Shown here in pieces: positions 1 through 8,509 of a stretch of DNA of 56,063 nucleotides. The position numbers and the translations under genes were made by a program. The notes beneath the pieces were generated by a model that was not told the origin of the DNA, ran no database searches, and saw only the letters and a list, made by a program, of their open reading frames with translations. The DNA comes from Bacillota bacterium. GTDB lineage: Bacteria; Bacillota; Clostridia; Christensenellales; Pumilibacteraceae. The stretch covers positions 1-56,063 of the forward strand of contig WRAY01000015.1 in the NCBI GenBank assembly GCA_009779975.1. The letters run 5' to 3'. The first letter of the stretch is position 1. Each line of letters opens with the position of its first letter.

Positions 1-33
1 ACAAAATAAAATTAATGGTGCTGTTGAAAAGAC

Positions 34-112
34 AAGGGGGCGGGCGGCCTCGACCGCCCGAAATAGTTAATTAATGGCTCTTCGGGCGGTCGAGGACGCC
101 CGCCCCTACAAT
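34..112. repeat. Palindromic GTAGGGG-family repeat, copy 1
   Basis: Two GC-rich arms (about 34-62 and 82-110) are near-perfect reverse complements around an AT-rich centre. The right arm ends in CGCCCCTACA, the family signature seen at other sites in the window. It is far richer in GC than its surroundings. The rest of 1-251 shows only the terminator described next. Confidence 0.8.
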
Positions 113-172
113 TAATCGCTCATCATTATCACGAATATTTAGCACCTCCAAAAGTATTATCTTAATAAAATG

Positions 173-207
173 AAAAGTGTTGTTGAATTTTTTTCAACAA
201 CACTTTT
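173..207 (-). terminator. Terminator of the beta-propeller protein gene
   Basis: A 15-bp perfect stem (AAAAGTGTTGTTGAA and its complement) around a short T loop lies just past the stop codon of the minus-strand gene. A T-rich stretch follows on the minus strand. The A/T flanks on both sides could let it work in both directions. Confidence 0.7.
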
Positions 208-251
208 AAAATTAACTTATCTTAACATTTCATTTTTAACTTTTCACTTTA

Positions 252-3200
252 CTAAGCCAGTCCGCCAAGCATCCTTCTTCGTCTTAATTTGACATATCGA
301 AAGCCCAAAACTCCGCCAAGAACGCCTGTCGTTCCTAAGATTGAGCTGGCAACTATTTGAGTTAGGTTGATAAAATCATAGTCGATGTGGGCAGTTTGAA
401 CATATCCATACAAAATTTCGCCGTCTATCATAAAATAGATGAAAGTGAAGTCTCTTGTGTTATCAAATGAAAAGCCGGGAACTTCAACTCTTGTGCCTGC
501 AGAAAGGGGAATAAAATTTCCGTAGTCATCTCTAAACCTTGGGTCAAACTGCATTCCGCCTAGCGGATTAGCCTCGCTTGGAGGAAATCTTCTGAAAATA
601 TATGCATGATGAGGGGCTCTTAAAGGACTGTTAGGGTCGCTTGGGTCAACTCTTAAAACTCTTGCCATAACAATAGTTGCATTGTCGTTGAGAGTCTCAG
701 ACGGCGGAAGTCCGGCAAAAGCATAGTCCGAACAAATAAAACCTTCAAGATTATTGCCGACCAAAACCCTAAACCACCTTCTTTGATAAGGTAATTCAAA
801 ATTATCACGGAATCCATGGCTGATTATTTCTTCTCGTTCAGAACAAAATTCATAAACAAAGCCGAGAAGGGTGAGAGTTTCATTTGCTAAGAGTGAGTTG
901 TAGCCGGGGATAATATTAGACTGTCTTGCAGGAAAAGCGCGAACCACGGCGCCAACTCTATAGACTGTTAAATAGCCTCCGGATAATGCAACGAGTGTGT
1001 CTGAATAAGGAAGCGGAGCGGATAAATATCTTGTCAGGACATAGCCGACAATTAATGAATTTCCGTCAAGGTTGTCCGCAATAATTCGGGTAAAGCCTGA
1101 TTGCTGACCGCTTGGCGCAATAACTCTGAACTCATAGGGAAGAGTCGCAACAATATTTCCGGTTTGAGAAGGTCTTGAATGAACTGATATGCCTTGAGGG
1201 TTTACTACATGATGAATAATTCTGTTTGAGGCATGATATGTATTTGCATTGCCGTTAAACGAGGTGGGGAACTCCGGGAATTCAACGCCGAATTCTTCTG
1301 AGCGGATTATTTGAACAATATGTCTTGGAGTGTTTGCCGCCAAAATATCTCTTTCCAAAACACCGTTCTCTCTGCTGTGTTCAACACTTGAAACATGAAT
1401 GCTTGAAAATCTTCCCGTGATGTTGAGACTTCTTTCATAAGACGCCTCATATATCGGATCGCCGCCCAAATCATATCCGTCAAAATTAATTCTTTTAATT
1501 GAGTGAGGAGCATTGTTTCCAACACCATCAATCATTAAAAGATAAAATCCGCCAAAAGGGTCTTTGGCAATGCCTTGAACAGTGCTTGTGTCACGAGCGG
1601 AAAAATTATTTGCATTTTCTAAAAGAATCGGAAAAATTTGAATGTTATCGCTATTAGCGTTGTCATAAATTCTAATTGGAGCAAATGAGTTTCCGATTCC
1701 GTCAATATTGACATAACCATACGCATAAATAAAATATTCATTGTGAACAAAGGGAAGTATCGGAGTAGAGTCAATTCCTCTTATGTCGGTAAGACCTTCT
1801 AAAATTTGAGGAAAAGCAGTCGTTCCGGCACGCCTTCTTCTCAATTGACCTTGGCTGGTCAAAACATAAATATCTCCGCCGGCGCTGACTGCAATATCAA
1901 CTATCGTTTGATTTGAGACAATATTTTGAATTAAGGTTCTTGAAAAATTTGGCGAAGGTCCGATAATAGTTATTGAATTTCCGTGAGCGACATAGAAGTT
2001 GCTGACGCCGGCACTAATCGCAGACGGGGAAGGGATGTCAATGTTAGTGAATGTTTCGCCGTCATAAATAACAACCCTGTTGTTGTCTCTGTCGGCAATA
2101 CCAATTTCGTTTGCACCTCTTGTTGCAACATCAACAGGGGAGTGGAAAAATCCGTCATCTGAACCCATTGAAGCAATTAAGGGAGTTGAAACAAACGAAG
2201 TGCTGCAAATTCTTAATATTCCGTTATTTCCGTCCTCATCTTCAGTCAAAACAAAAATATAATTTTCAGATGAGCAAATAGCAATAGCGTTTGTTTCAAA
2301 GACTAAAGAGTTTAAAAGCGGTATACCTCTGTCTTCAACCAAGACATTACCTTCAGGATAAAAAACGCTGAGAGTTGTCGGAGACAAAACAGCGACTCTG
2401 GTTGGAGTTATCGGAGTAATTCCGATAAAGTTTGCGGCGGTAATAACAGGAGTGTTTGCCGAAGGCATATCAGGGCGAATAAGCCCGACTCTATTAGACT
2501 GCTGTCCGAAAACACCAAAGAAGTTGTTATCGATAGCACTAAGATGTCTGATTGTTCCGCCGGCACCAACAGCAAAGAAAGGCGCATTATAACTTTCCAA
2601 ACCGAGTGTTGCAGAATAAGAGATAACAGAAAAGCCCATTGAAATGTGAACGGGGAAGTCTAAATAAGAATAAGCAAAGTTAGGACTATATCTTGAAGAA
2701 CTGATAACATCTGTTCCGGTTAAAATCAATTCTCGATTGGTCACTCTTGCTGCTGTGTTTGAATCGCTTAAGTAGTAGACAAATAAAGAATATGACGAAG
2801 CGCTTATTCTCTCAACCGTGAAAAGATAATCGCCATAGATTTGAAATTGAGTAACAGAGTTTATTGAGGGTATTCTAATTCTGTAGGGAACATTGTCAAT
2901 GGTTGTTTCTCCGCCGTCAGGAGCAGAAAAAACAACTAGTTCATATCTATAAGAAGTTGTCCCGCCATTCCTGTTGAGAATGAAAAGATTGTCATCATGA
3001 AACTTGATATCTCTGGCATCTTCAAAATAATGATAAACTCCGCCGCCGGCAGGTCTTATGTAAGTCTCCGGTGAAATAGGGCTGCTTAGTTGACCATTCG
3101 CAAAAGAAGCAAGTCCCATTGCTAATGAACTGAAAACAAACAGCAGCGCCAACCCCAAAACAACTAATAATTTGTTAAAATTTTTGTGCAGAATTCTCAT
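252..3200 (-). CDS. Surface beta-propeller protein with SH3-like domains and C-terminal membrane anchor
   Basis: This is a 982-residue protein. Residues about 9-33 form a hydrophobic signal or anchor segment. Residues about 55-620 are a run of short beta-strand repeats of NHL/propeller character, with recurring patterns such as IYVLTSQGQLR and IGIADRDNNRVVIYDG. Residues about 640-730 look like a bacterial SH3 domain (HVVNPQGISVHSRP, GYVLTRYL), and two more SH3-like segments follow. A second hydrophobic segment near residues 945-968 ends in KLRRRR, a cytoplasmic stop signal. The body is therefore probably outside the cell and held at the C-terminus. No catalytic residues are recognised. A cell-wall binding or sensing role is inference. 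A promoter lies directly upstream and a terminator directly downstream, so it is probably transcribed alone. Confidence 0.75.
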   Translation of the reverse strand: MRILHKNFNKLLVVLGLALLFVFSSLAMGLASFANGQLSSPISPETYIRPAGGGVYHYFEDARDIKFHDDNLFILNRNGGTTSYRYELVVFSAPDGGETTIDNVPYRIRIPSINSVTQFQIYGDYLFTVERISASSYSLFVYYLSDSNTAARVTNRELILTGTDVISSSRYSPNFAYSYLDFPVHISMGFSVISYSATLGLESYNAPFFAVGAGGTIRHLSAIDNNFFGVFGQQSNRVGLIRPDMPSANTPVITAANFIGITPITPTRVAVLSPTTLSVFYPEGNVLVEDRGIPLLNSLVFETNAIAICSSENYIFVLTEDEDGNNGILRICSTSFVSTPLIASMGSDDGFFHSPVDVATRGANEIGIADRDNNRVVIYDGETFTNIDIPSPSAISAGVSNFYVAHGNSITIIGPSPNFSRTLIQNIVSNQTIVDIAVSAGGDIYVLTSQGQLRRRRAGTTAFPQILEGLTDIRGIDSTPILPFVHNEYFIYAYGYVNIDGIGNSFAPIRIYDNANSDNIQIFPILLENANNFSARDTSTVQGIAKDPFGGFYLLMIDGVGNNAPHSIKRINFDGYDLGGDPIYEASYERSLNITGRFSSIHVSSVEHSRENGVLERDILAANTPRHIVQIIRSEEFGVEFPEFPTSFNGNANTYHASNRIIHHVVNPQGISVHSRPSQTGNIVATLPYEFRVIAPSGQQSGFTRIIADNLDGNSLIVGYVLTRYLSAPLPYSDTLVALSGGYLTVYRVGAVVRAFPARQSNIIPGYNSLLANETLTLLGFVYEFCSEREEIISHGFRDNFELPYQRRWFRVLVGNNLEGFICSDYAFAGLPPSETLNDNATIVMARVLRVDPSDPNSPLRAPHHAYIFRRFPPSEANPLGGMQFDPRFRDDYGNFIPLSAGTRVEVPGFSFDNTRDFTFIYFMIDGEILYGYVQTAHIDYDFINLTQIVASSILGTTGVLGGVLGFRYVKLRRRRMLGGLA

Positions 3201-3210
3201 AGTGCCTATA

Positions 3211-3239
3211 ATTATACCACAATAAAAAATATCTGTAAA
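3211..3239 (-). promoter_or_regulatory. Promoter of the beta-propeller protein gene
   Basis: On the minus strand, TTTACA (3239-3234), 17 nt spacer and TATAAT (3216-3211). The -10 box ends 10 nt before the ATG, so the predicted 5' leader is only about 4 nt. Confidence 0.65.
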
Positions 3240-3266
3240 GTAAAAATGAACAATTTATTTATTTAT

Positions 3267-3464
3267 TTAATCACAATAATTTAAGGCACTCATAAAATTA
3301 TCAAATGCTTCTTGTTTCATTTTTTCAATAGTATCATTTGGAATTTTTATCAAAAGACGAGTTTCACAACAGCCATTCTCATCAATATCAGTAGTCACTT
3401 GACATTCTCCGTCGCTATTAAACAGACATAATCTGCATTCGCATTTCATTCTCTCTTCAAACAT
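3267..3464 (-). CDS. Small cysteine-rich protein, function unknown
   Basis: This 65-residue protein has a convincing ribosome binding site: AAAGGAGAA lies 7 nt before the ATG on the minus strand. Its first half carries cysteines spaced C-x-C-x2-C and a following GEC, then CC and a final CD. That pattern suggests a small metal-binding fold, loosely like the DUF1540 type. The second half is an amphipathic helix. It lies upstream of the propeller gene on the same strand, with 66 nt between them and a separate promoter for the latter. I do not recognise a specific family. Confidence 0.6.
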   Translation of the reverse strand: MFEERMKCECRLCLFNSDGECQVTTDIDENGCCETRLLIKIPNDTIEKMKQEAFDNFMSALNYCD

Positions 3465-3559
3465 TGTCTTGTTCTCCTTTTTTTAATGTGCAATGCACTA
3501 TACTCATTGCACAATGTGAAACGACAACCACGAACCACAATCAAAAAACTAACCAAACA

Positions 3560-3649
3560 AAATTGTAGGGGTGAGCAACGCGAACCCGAATAATGGACAA
3601 CATAATAATGATAATTTAATCGGGCTCGCATTGCTCGCCCCTACAATTT
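3560..3649. repeat. Palindromic GTAGGGG-family repeat, copy 2
   Basis: The ends AAATTGTAGGGG and CCCCTACAATTT are perfect complements. The arms extend about 30 bp with few mismatches around an AT-rich loop. Apart from this and the next repeat, 3465-3918 holds only low-complexity sequence with no gene I can support. Confidence 0.85.
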
Positions 3650-3679
3650 AATTCCCCCGAATACACAACATAACAAACC

Positions 3680-3710
3680 GTAGGGGCGGCACTCTGCCGC
3701 CCGCACAATG
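3680..3710. repeat. Palindromic GTAGGGG-family repeat, single-unit copy
   Basis: The unit reads CGTAGGGGCGG, a short spacer, then CCGCCCGCACAATG. It is the same unit that is found in frame inside the activase gene (37894-37925) and ispG (41017-41045). Confidence 0.75.
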
Positions 3711-3918
3711 TTATTCGTTGTTTACGAACCACCATCAAATAACGAACCGACAAAATCTTGCCTGCTTTTGATTAATTACTGCATATGGTTCTAATAACAT
3801 TGTTCAAGCGGTAAAACATTCCCACCACTAAACATTTTGTCATATTTCAAAAATATCATATGCTTTATTTGCCTCAATGATTTTTCAATATTAATTTTCA
3901 TATCACAATAAAAATTGC

Positions 3919-3948
3919 TTGACAACACTTGCAACGCTGTTATATAAT
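3919..3948 (+). promoter_or_regulatory. Promoter of tRNA-Ser
   Basis: Consensus TTGACA (3919-3924), 18 nt spacer and TATAAT (3943-3948), 11 nt before the tRNA 5' end. It may also serve the downstream ATPase gene, as no terminator is evident between them. Confidence 0.8.
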
Positions 3949-3959
3949 AGCAAACATAC

Positions 3960-4051
3960 GGAGTGGTACTCAAGTGGCTGTAAGAGGCGTCCCTGCTAAG
4001 GATGTAGACCGGGCAACTGGTGCGAGGGTTCAAATCCCTCCCACTCCGCCA
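3960..4051 (+). tRNA. tRNA-Ser (anticodon GCU)
   Basis: The acceptor arms GGAGTGG (3960-3966) and CCACTCC (4041-4047) pair perfectly. A discriminator G and an encoded CCA follow (4049-4051). The anticodon loop is CTGCTAA with GCT in the centre, reading AGC/AGU serine codons. A long variable arm and a GGTTCAAATCC T-arm are present, as expected for a class II serine tRNA. An accessory gene cassette starts 90 nt downstream, and tRNA 3' ends are common integration sites. Confidence 0.95.
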
Positions 4052-4140
4052 AAATAAAGCGGCTCCGAAAATTTTTTCGGAGTCTATTTTTTTGAATGGG
4101 ATGTTTTTATGTGTTCCATTTACTTTTCAGGAGACTATTT

Positions 4141-5586
4141 ATGGAAGTAAAATTAAGAAACATTGGAATTATTAAAGATTCAACAATAAAGTTGAGTGGA
4201 TTGACCATTGTTACTGGACACAATAACTCTGGCAAGTCTACTGTTGGTAAAGCAATATATTCTTTAGTCGCTGCCGTTGACAATCTTCAAGACTGCAATC
4301 TTGAGGATAAGAGTTCTTTTGCTTTACAGTTTTTAAGGAAAATAACAAATAACTTTGACTTTTTTAGATTTTATAGCAGAAGGCAAAATTTAGAGCAAAA
4401 TCAAGAAAAAACAAAAATTTCTGAAATTATGTATTCAAATAAAATTGAATTTTTATCCATTAAAGAGTTGTTGGAGTATGTTAATGATTTTAGTTTGGAA
4501 ATTCAAAATTTGTCTGAAGACTTTTTTATGCAATTTTTAGATAGGGAAGAAAAGTTTTTAAGTAGTAGAATAATGAAAGAACATATTTCAGAAATAATTA
4601 CTAAAAAGCCTGATATTTTAGAATCTATAAAGATATTAATAAAAGATCTTGAGTCTGACCAAAACTTAACAAAGTATGCTAATGCGAGAATTGAGAGAAC
4701 ACTTAAGAGGGCTTTTTCAGGACAAATTCAGCCTGTAAAAATTTCTAATCCTTCTTCTTTGCTGAAAGTTTCTAAAGGTAAAAAAATTCTTTATGAAGTG
4801 AGTATTTCTGAAAATAAAGTAAACGATAAAGAGTCTTATTTTTCACCTGCTTTCTTTTCTGCAATATTAATTGATGATGTTCACATACTAGATTCTTTGT
4901 CTTCTAATTATGAACTTTTTAATCGTCAAAATTCACGAACAAGGCATTTTACTGGAGCAAGGCAACTAGACTTTGCTGAACACATTAGTTGCCAGTCTTC
5001 TGCTTATTGTTTGCTTGAAAAACTGAGTAAACCTAGAACAAATATTTTTGAAGATATAGTTAACGCTGAAAAGGCAAAACAAGTTGTATCGTTAATCAAG
5101 TCTAGTTTTTCAGATGAAATATCTTATAAAGATGGAAAACTTATGGCGGGTGAGAATTTGGATTTAAAAAATTTGGCAACTGGCTCAAAACTTTTTGCAA
5201 TACTAAAAATGTTATTAGAAAAAGGGCATTTGGATTCAGGGGCTGTTTTAATTTTAGATGAGCCAGAGGCACATCTGCATCCGGAGTGGCAAAATACATT
5301 GGCTGAAATAGTAGTACTCTTACAAAAACAATTAGGACTAACAATTTTATTAACAACTCATAGTCCTAACTTTTTGCTTGCACTTCAAACAATGTGTAAA
5401 AAGCATGAGATTTATCATGCCACCTCAGTATATTCGGCTGAAAAGTTGTCAGACAATTATCTTGTTAAACTTGAGGATATAACAAATAATGTTGAAGTGG
5501 CTTTTTCTAAATTAGTTAGACCATACTTGCTTATGGAAGAAACTCTTTACGCTTTAGAAGAGGGTGCTGAGGATAAGGGGGAATAG
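4141..5586 (+). CDS. AAA/ABC-type ATPase (AAA_15/21, OLD/PtuA-like) of a probable defence cassette
   Basis: This 481-residue protein has a P-loop GHNNSGKST at about residues 26-34. A long helical middle follows, then a signature-like ATGSK. The Walker B motif LILDEPEAHLHP is at about 370-381 and an H-loop TTHSP at about 405. This order fits the overcoming-lysogenization-defect/AAA_15-21 group, whose members often drive antiphage nucleases. The start at 4141 is chosen over an in-frame ATG at 4096 because AGGAGAC sits 5 nt upstream of it. The next gene begins 5 nt after the stop, so the two are surely co-transcribed. The pair lies right behind a tRNA gene, a typical place for acquired genes. 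The defence role is inference from family and context. Confidence 0.8.
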   Translation: MEVKLRNIGIIKDSTIKLSGLTIVTGHNNSGKSTVGKAIYSLVAAVDNLQDCNLEDKSSFALQFLRKITNNFDFFRFYSRRQNLEQNQEKTKISEIMYSNKIEFLSIKELLEYVNDFSLEIQNLSEDFFMQFLDREEKFLSSRIMKEHISEIITKKPDILESIKILIKDLESDQNLTKYANARIERTLKRAFSGQIQPVKISNPSSLLKVSKGKKILYEVSISENKVNDKESYFSPAFFSAILIDDVHILDSLSSNYELFNRQNSRTRHFTGARQLDFAEHISCQSSAYCLLEKLSKPRTNIFEDIVNAEKAKQVVSLIKSSFSDEISYKDGKLMAGENLDLKNLATGSKLFAILKMLLEKGHLDSGAVLILDEPEAHLHPEWQNTLAEIVVLLQKQLGLTILLTTHSPNFLLALQTMCKKHEIYHATSVYSAEKLSDNYLVKLEDITNNVEVAFSKLVRPYLLMEETLYALEEGAEDKGE

Positions 5587-5591
5587 GCATA

Positions 5592-6158
5592 ATGCATAGT
5601 GAAGTCAAAAAGATATATAATTTTTTTCAACAAGATTTTTTACCATTAGAAACATTTAGAGTTTTATCTTATGATAAAGCAAACAAAATTAATTGGATAC
5701 AAAACACAGAAAAAGCCTTTGATTTTGATAAAATTAAAAACACTCTTTACAATGTTTCTCCTCTTCCAACATCTGTGGATGCTTTATTTTTTGGAAATTG
5801 CATTGCTTTCATTGAATTTAAAAATAGCACAGATAAAATAAAATCAAAATGTCGTGATAAAGCAAGAGATAGTATAATGATTTATAGGTTTTATTTGCAA
5901 TCATGCAATCTTACAGGGGTGAATCAAAAGGACATAAAGACGAAATTTATTGTGGTAATAAATTCAGGAAGTTTTGGAAAGCCCAGTGCTGCATATTCAG
6001 CGGCACTTTCAAAGTCAGCGGGAATTGAAAATTCATTATTGAGAGAGTTAAAAAATAAATTTACAGGAAAGAATTTTTTGAAAGAAGATACATATTACAC
6101 GGAAGTTGATGTATGGAACGACATTGATTTTGACAGAAAACTTTTGTCTATTAAATAA
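5592..6158 (+). CDS. PD-(D/E)XK-like nuclease candidate, partner of the ATPase
   Basis: This is a 188-residue protein with no obvious membrane segment or signal peptide. The stretch SVDALFFGNCIAFIEFKN contains D63, E75 and K77, the D-(x)n-E-x-K arrangement of PD-(D/E)XK nucleases, on predicted beta strands after a helical N-terminus. The ribosome binding site AAGGGGGA overlaps the end of the ATPase gene. Coupling of a small nuclease-fold protein to an OLD/PtuA-like ATPase recalls Septu-type two-gene defence systems, but Septu uses an HNH nuclease, so this would be a different pairing. The nuclease assignment rests on one motif seen by eye; a non-nuclease member of the fold remains possible. 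Confidence 0.6.
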   Translation: MHSEVKKIYNFFQQDFLPLETFRVLSYDKANKINWIQNTEKAFDFDKIKNTLYNVSPLPTSVDALFFGNCIAFIEFKNSTDKIKSKCRDKARDSIMIYRFYLQSCNLTGVNQKDIKTKFIVVINSGSFGKPSAAYSAALSKSAGIENSLLRELKNKFTGKNFLKEDTYYTEVDVWNDIDFDRKLLSIK

Positions 6159-6220
6159 TTGATTCTGGACATGTGACAAGTGACGCAAGATTGATGGATT
6201 TTATGATTATGTGATTTATT

Positions 6221-6592
6221 ATGAAACAACAATTTGATAAAAATATGTTAGCAATGGAACTTGTTGATTTTAAGAGTGACATTGATTCTAATCAAGAGTT
6301 CTCTTATGACACTATGCATTTGTTTTGTTCGCCTTTGTTTTTAGAGGCGATGAAGTTGCTATATGACAAAAATATTCAGACTATGTCTTGCGGTTCAGGC
6401 AAAGAGAGGGGAATACTCCCCGGTATTACTTGCAATTATTTGATGCTTAGTGATGAAAACAAAGAGATTGCAAAAGATATGTTAATTTCACCGCATGAGT
6501 TTCGTATTGGAGCAGCAATAAAAGATAACACAACATTTTCGGAATTTGAAGAAAAACTTTTAAAAATTGTTCAACTGTTCAAACAGCAGTAA
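6221..6592 (+). CDS. Hypothetical protein, 123 residues
   Basis: This is a soluble-looking 123-residue protein with a conserved-looking centre (MSCGSGKERG, ITCNYLMLSDENK) and helical ends. No family is recognised. It starts 62 nt after the nuclease gene, with no clear ribosome binding site before the ATG, so its link to the cassette is uncertain. Codon use and length make it a likely real gene. Confidence 0.55.
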   Translation: MKQQFDKNMLAMELVDFKSDIDSNQEFSYDTMHLFCSPLFLEAMKLLYDKNIQTMSCGSGKERGILPGITCNYLMLSDENKEIAKDMLISPHEFRIGAAIKDNTTFSEFEEKLLKIVQLFKQQ

Positions 6593-6671
6593 TGCTTAAA
6601 AAATCTAACATTAGTCAATAATTAGGAAAAGTGTCTTTGACGCTTTTTGGTGCAGACTATAGATAAATTAA

Positions 6672-6777
6672 GTCATTCTGAGTGAAGCGAAGAATCCAGC
6701 GAGGGAAACGAGTGTAAAATGCTTTTCCAATCAAAAGCATAAGTCTTTGCTAGATTCTTCGCTTCGCTCAGAAAGAA
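6672..6777. repeat. Palindromic GTCATTCTGAG-type intergenic element
   Basis: The left arm GTCATTCTGAGTGAAGCGAA continues as GAATCCAG. The right arm is CTAGATTCTTC followed by GCTTCGCTCAG. They are reverse complements with a nested stem AATGCTTTT/AAAAGCAT in the centre. This looks like the small non-autonomous palindromes common in bacterial intergenic regions. The remainder of 6593-6907 shows only short imperfect inverted repeats. Confidence 0.75.
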
Positions 6778-6907
6778 TTGCAAAGACCCTTGTCAACAGT
6801 CTTCGACTGTCTTGTCTGATTTGCTGGTATCAACACTCTCCGTCAAGAGTATTGAAGATACTTGTCAATTTTTGTTGGTTTTTTTAGTCGTTAGCCTAGT
6901 TAAATGC

Positions 6908-6936
6908 TTGACGAGTGATTGACAAAAGAGTATACT
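6908..6936 (+). promoter_or_regulatory. Promoter of secD-secF
   Basis: TTGACG (6908-6913), 17 nt spacer and TATACT (6931-6936). It lies about 80 nt before the secD start. Confidence 0.7.
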
Positions 6937-7015
6937 AATGTAACATGGACAAACTATGTGGTGTTTTTTTGCGTGTTTTTGCATGAGCCGATAGTTTGAT
7001 TTTGGAGATTATTTA

Positions 7016-8416
7016 ATGAAAAGAAGAGGTTCGATAGTTCGATTAGGAGTTATGGTCGTGGTCGTAGCACTGGGGCTGATTTTGTCGTTTGTTCCGATGA
7101 ATTTCGGAAACACGACATTTAGAGGTTTTGCACATTCAATAATGCTAGGTCTTGATTTGCAAGGCGGAGTTTATGCTGTTTATCAAATGGATGCAGCCCT
7201 TGACGGTGACACTACTGACTTGTCTCAAAGAATGGACGCAACAAGAACAAGACTTGAAACTTTGTTAGTGTCAAGAGGTTTCACTGAAAGTAATGTAGTG
7301 AGGCAAGGGGCGGACAGAATTCGTGTTGAAGTTCCCGGTATCGGTGAGCCCGGAGCATTACTTGATGTTATGGGTGAGCCTGCGGAATTATCATTTAGAA
7401 TGGATGACCCGAACGGTGCGCCGATTGCAGGTTTAACCGGAAGAAATGTGACAAGTGTCGGGTCTGGTTTCGACCCTCAGCAAGGCGGTTATGTCGTTCA
7501 TTTGACATTTGACTCAATAGGAACCGCCGCATTCTCACAAGCAACAGCACCTGAAAATCACGGAAGAAGTATTTCAATCGTCGCAACAGTCGGCGGAGTT
7601 GACCAAGAAGTATCTCGTCCGACAATTCAAGCCCATATTCCAAACGGCCGAGCAGTAATAACCGGTATGCCGTCAGCCGCTGCCGCTCAAAGACTTTCCG
7701 ATCAAATCTTAGCAGGGCAATTTGAAGTTCGTCTGACTCTTTTGGAGTCCGACACAATCCCGGCGACACTTGGAGAAGCCGCATTGTTTTATGCCGTTTT
7801 GGCAGGTATCATCGGTGTTCTTCTTCTTCTTATTTATATGGTGTTGGTCTACAAGATGTTTGGAGGGTTGGCATCACTTGCACTACTTTCAAAAATATCG
7901 CTGCTCTTATTCTTCCTCGCAGTTGTTCCATGGGTTCAATTAACTCTGCCCGGACTTGCAGGTGTCATACTCTCAATCGGTATGGCAACGGATGCCGAGA
8001 TTATCATTTTCGAGCGGATAAAAGACGAATACAGAGGAGGGAAGTCACTTTTGGCATCCTTTAATGCAGGCTACAAACGAGCCTTCTGGCCGGTATTTGA
8101 TGCGAATGTCACCTCAATCATCGCCGCAGTTATCCTTTGGATATTCGGAACAGGACCTGTTGTCGGATTTGCAGTAACGCTTCTTATCGGTATTCTCCTC
8201 TCATTCTTCACCAGTATGGTTGTCACAAGATTCTTGTGCAAATGGATGCTCAAAGCCACTTTGGCGGATAAGCCTAAACATGCTGCAAGAAATGAAAAAC
8301 TCTATGGCTTAAAAAGAGGAAAAAATTATCAAGCCCCGACTGATGAAAGTCAAGACGGACAAAAAGTTGTAGAAATTGAAAAAAAAGACATGAAACTAAC
8401 CCCGGCCACTGAATAA
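7016..8416 (+). CDS. secD: Protein translocase subunit SecD
   Basis: SecD works with SecF in the membrane to pull secreted proteins through SecYEG using the proton gradient. The 466-residue protein has an N-terminal membrane segment (about 11-28), then the hallmark GLDLQGG (about 45-51). A large external domain follows, then five membrane segments (about 250-410), including the conserved ATDAEIIIFERIKDE near 325. The tail is charged and cytoplasmic. GGAGA sits 8 nt before the ATG. Length is normal for a Gram-positive SecD. secF follows 93 nt downstream and then recJ, an order often kept in Clostridia. Confidence 0.97.
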   Translation: MKRRGSIVRLGVMVVVVALGLILSFVPMNFGNTTFRGFAHSIMLGLDLQGGVYAVYQMDAALDGDTTDLSQRMDATRTRLETLLVSRGFTESNVVRQGADRIRVEVPGIGEPGALLDVMGEPAELSFRMDDPNGAPIAGLTGRNVTSVGSGFDPQQGGYVVHLTFDSIGTAAFSQATAPENHGRSISIVATVGGVDQEVSRPTIQAHIPNGRAVITGMPSAAAAQRLSDQILAGQFEVRLTLLESDTIPATLGEAALFYAVLAGIIGVLLLLIYMVLVYKMFGGLASLALLSKISLLLFFLAVVPWVQLTLPGLAGVILSIGMATDAEIIIFERIKDEYRGGKSLLASFNAGYKRAFWPVFDANVTSIIAAVILWIFGTGPVVGFAVTLLIGILLSFFTSMVVTRFLCKWMLKATLADKPKHAARNEKLYGLKRGKNYQAPTDESQDGQKVVEIEKKDMKLTPATE

Positions 8417-8509
8417 AATGTGATTTGTGGTTGGCGGTCGGTGACTTATGAATGTTAAATTAATCTTTCTAATCACTAATCACCATCGCTAATCACATAG
8501 GAAAATAAA

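Noticed and set aside
3791-4033. 80-codon minus-strand open frame
   Set aside because: It overlaps the tRNA-Ser gene and its promoter and has no ribosome binding site or family likeness.
4096-4140. Longer N-terminus for the ATPase from ATG 4096
   Set aside because: The ribosome binding site AGGAGAC lies inside this stretch and fits ATG 4141; the extra residues are not typical of the family.
3960-6592. Complete integrative element at tRNA-Ser
   Set aside because: No integrase and no direct repeat of the tRNA 3' end were found downstream, so only an accessory cassette is claimed.
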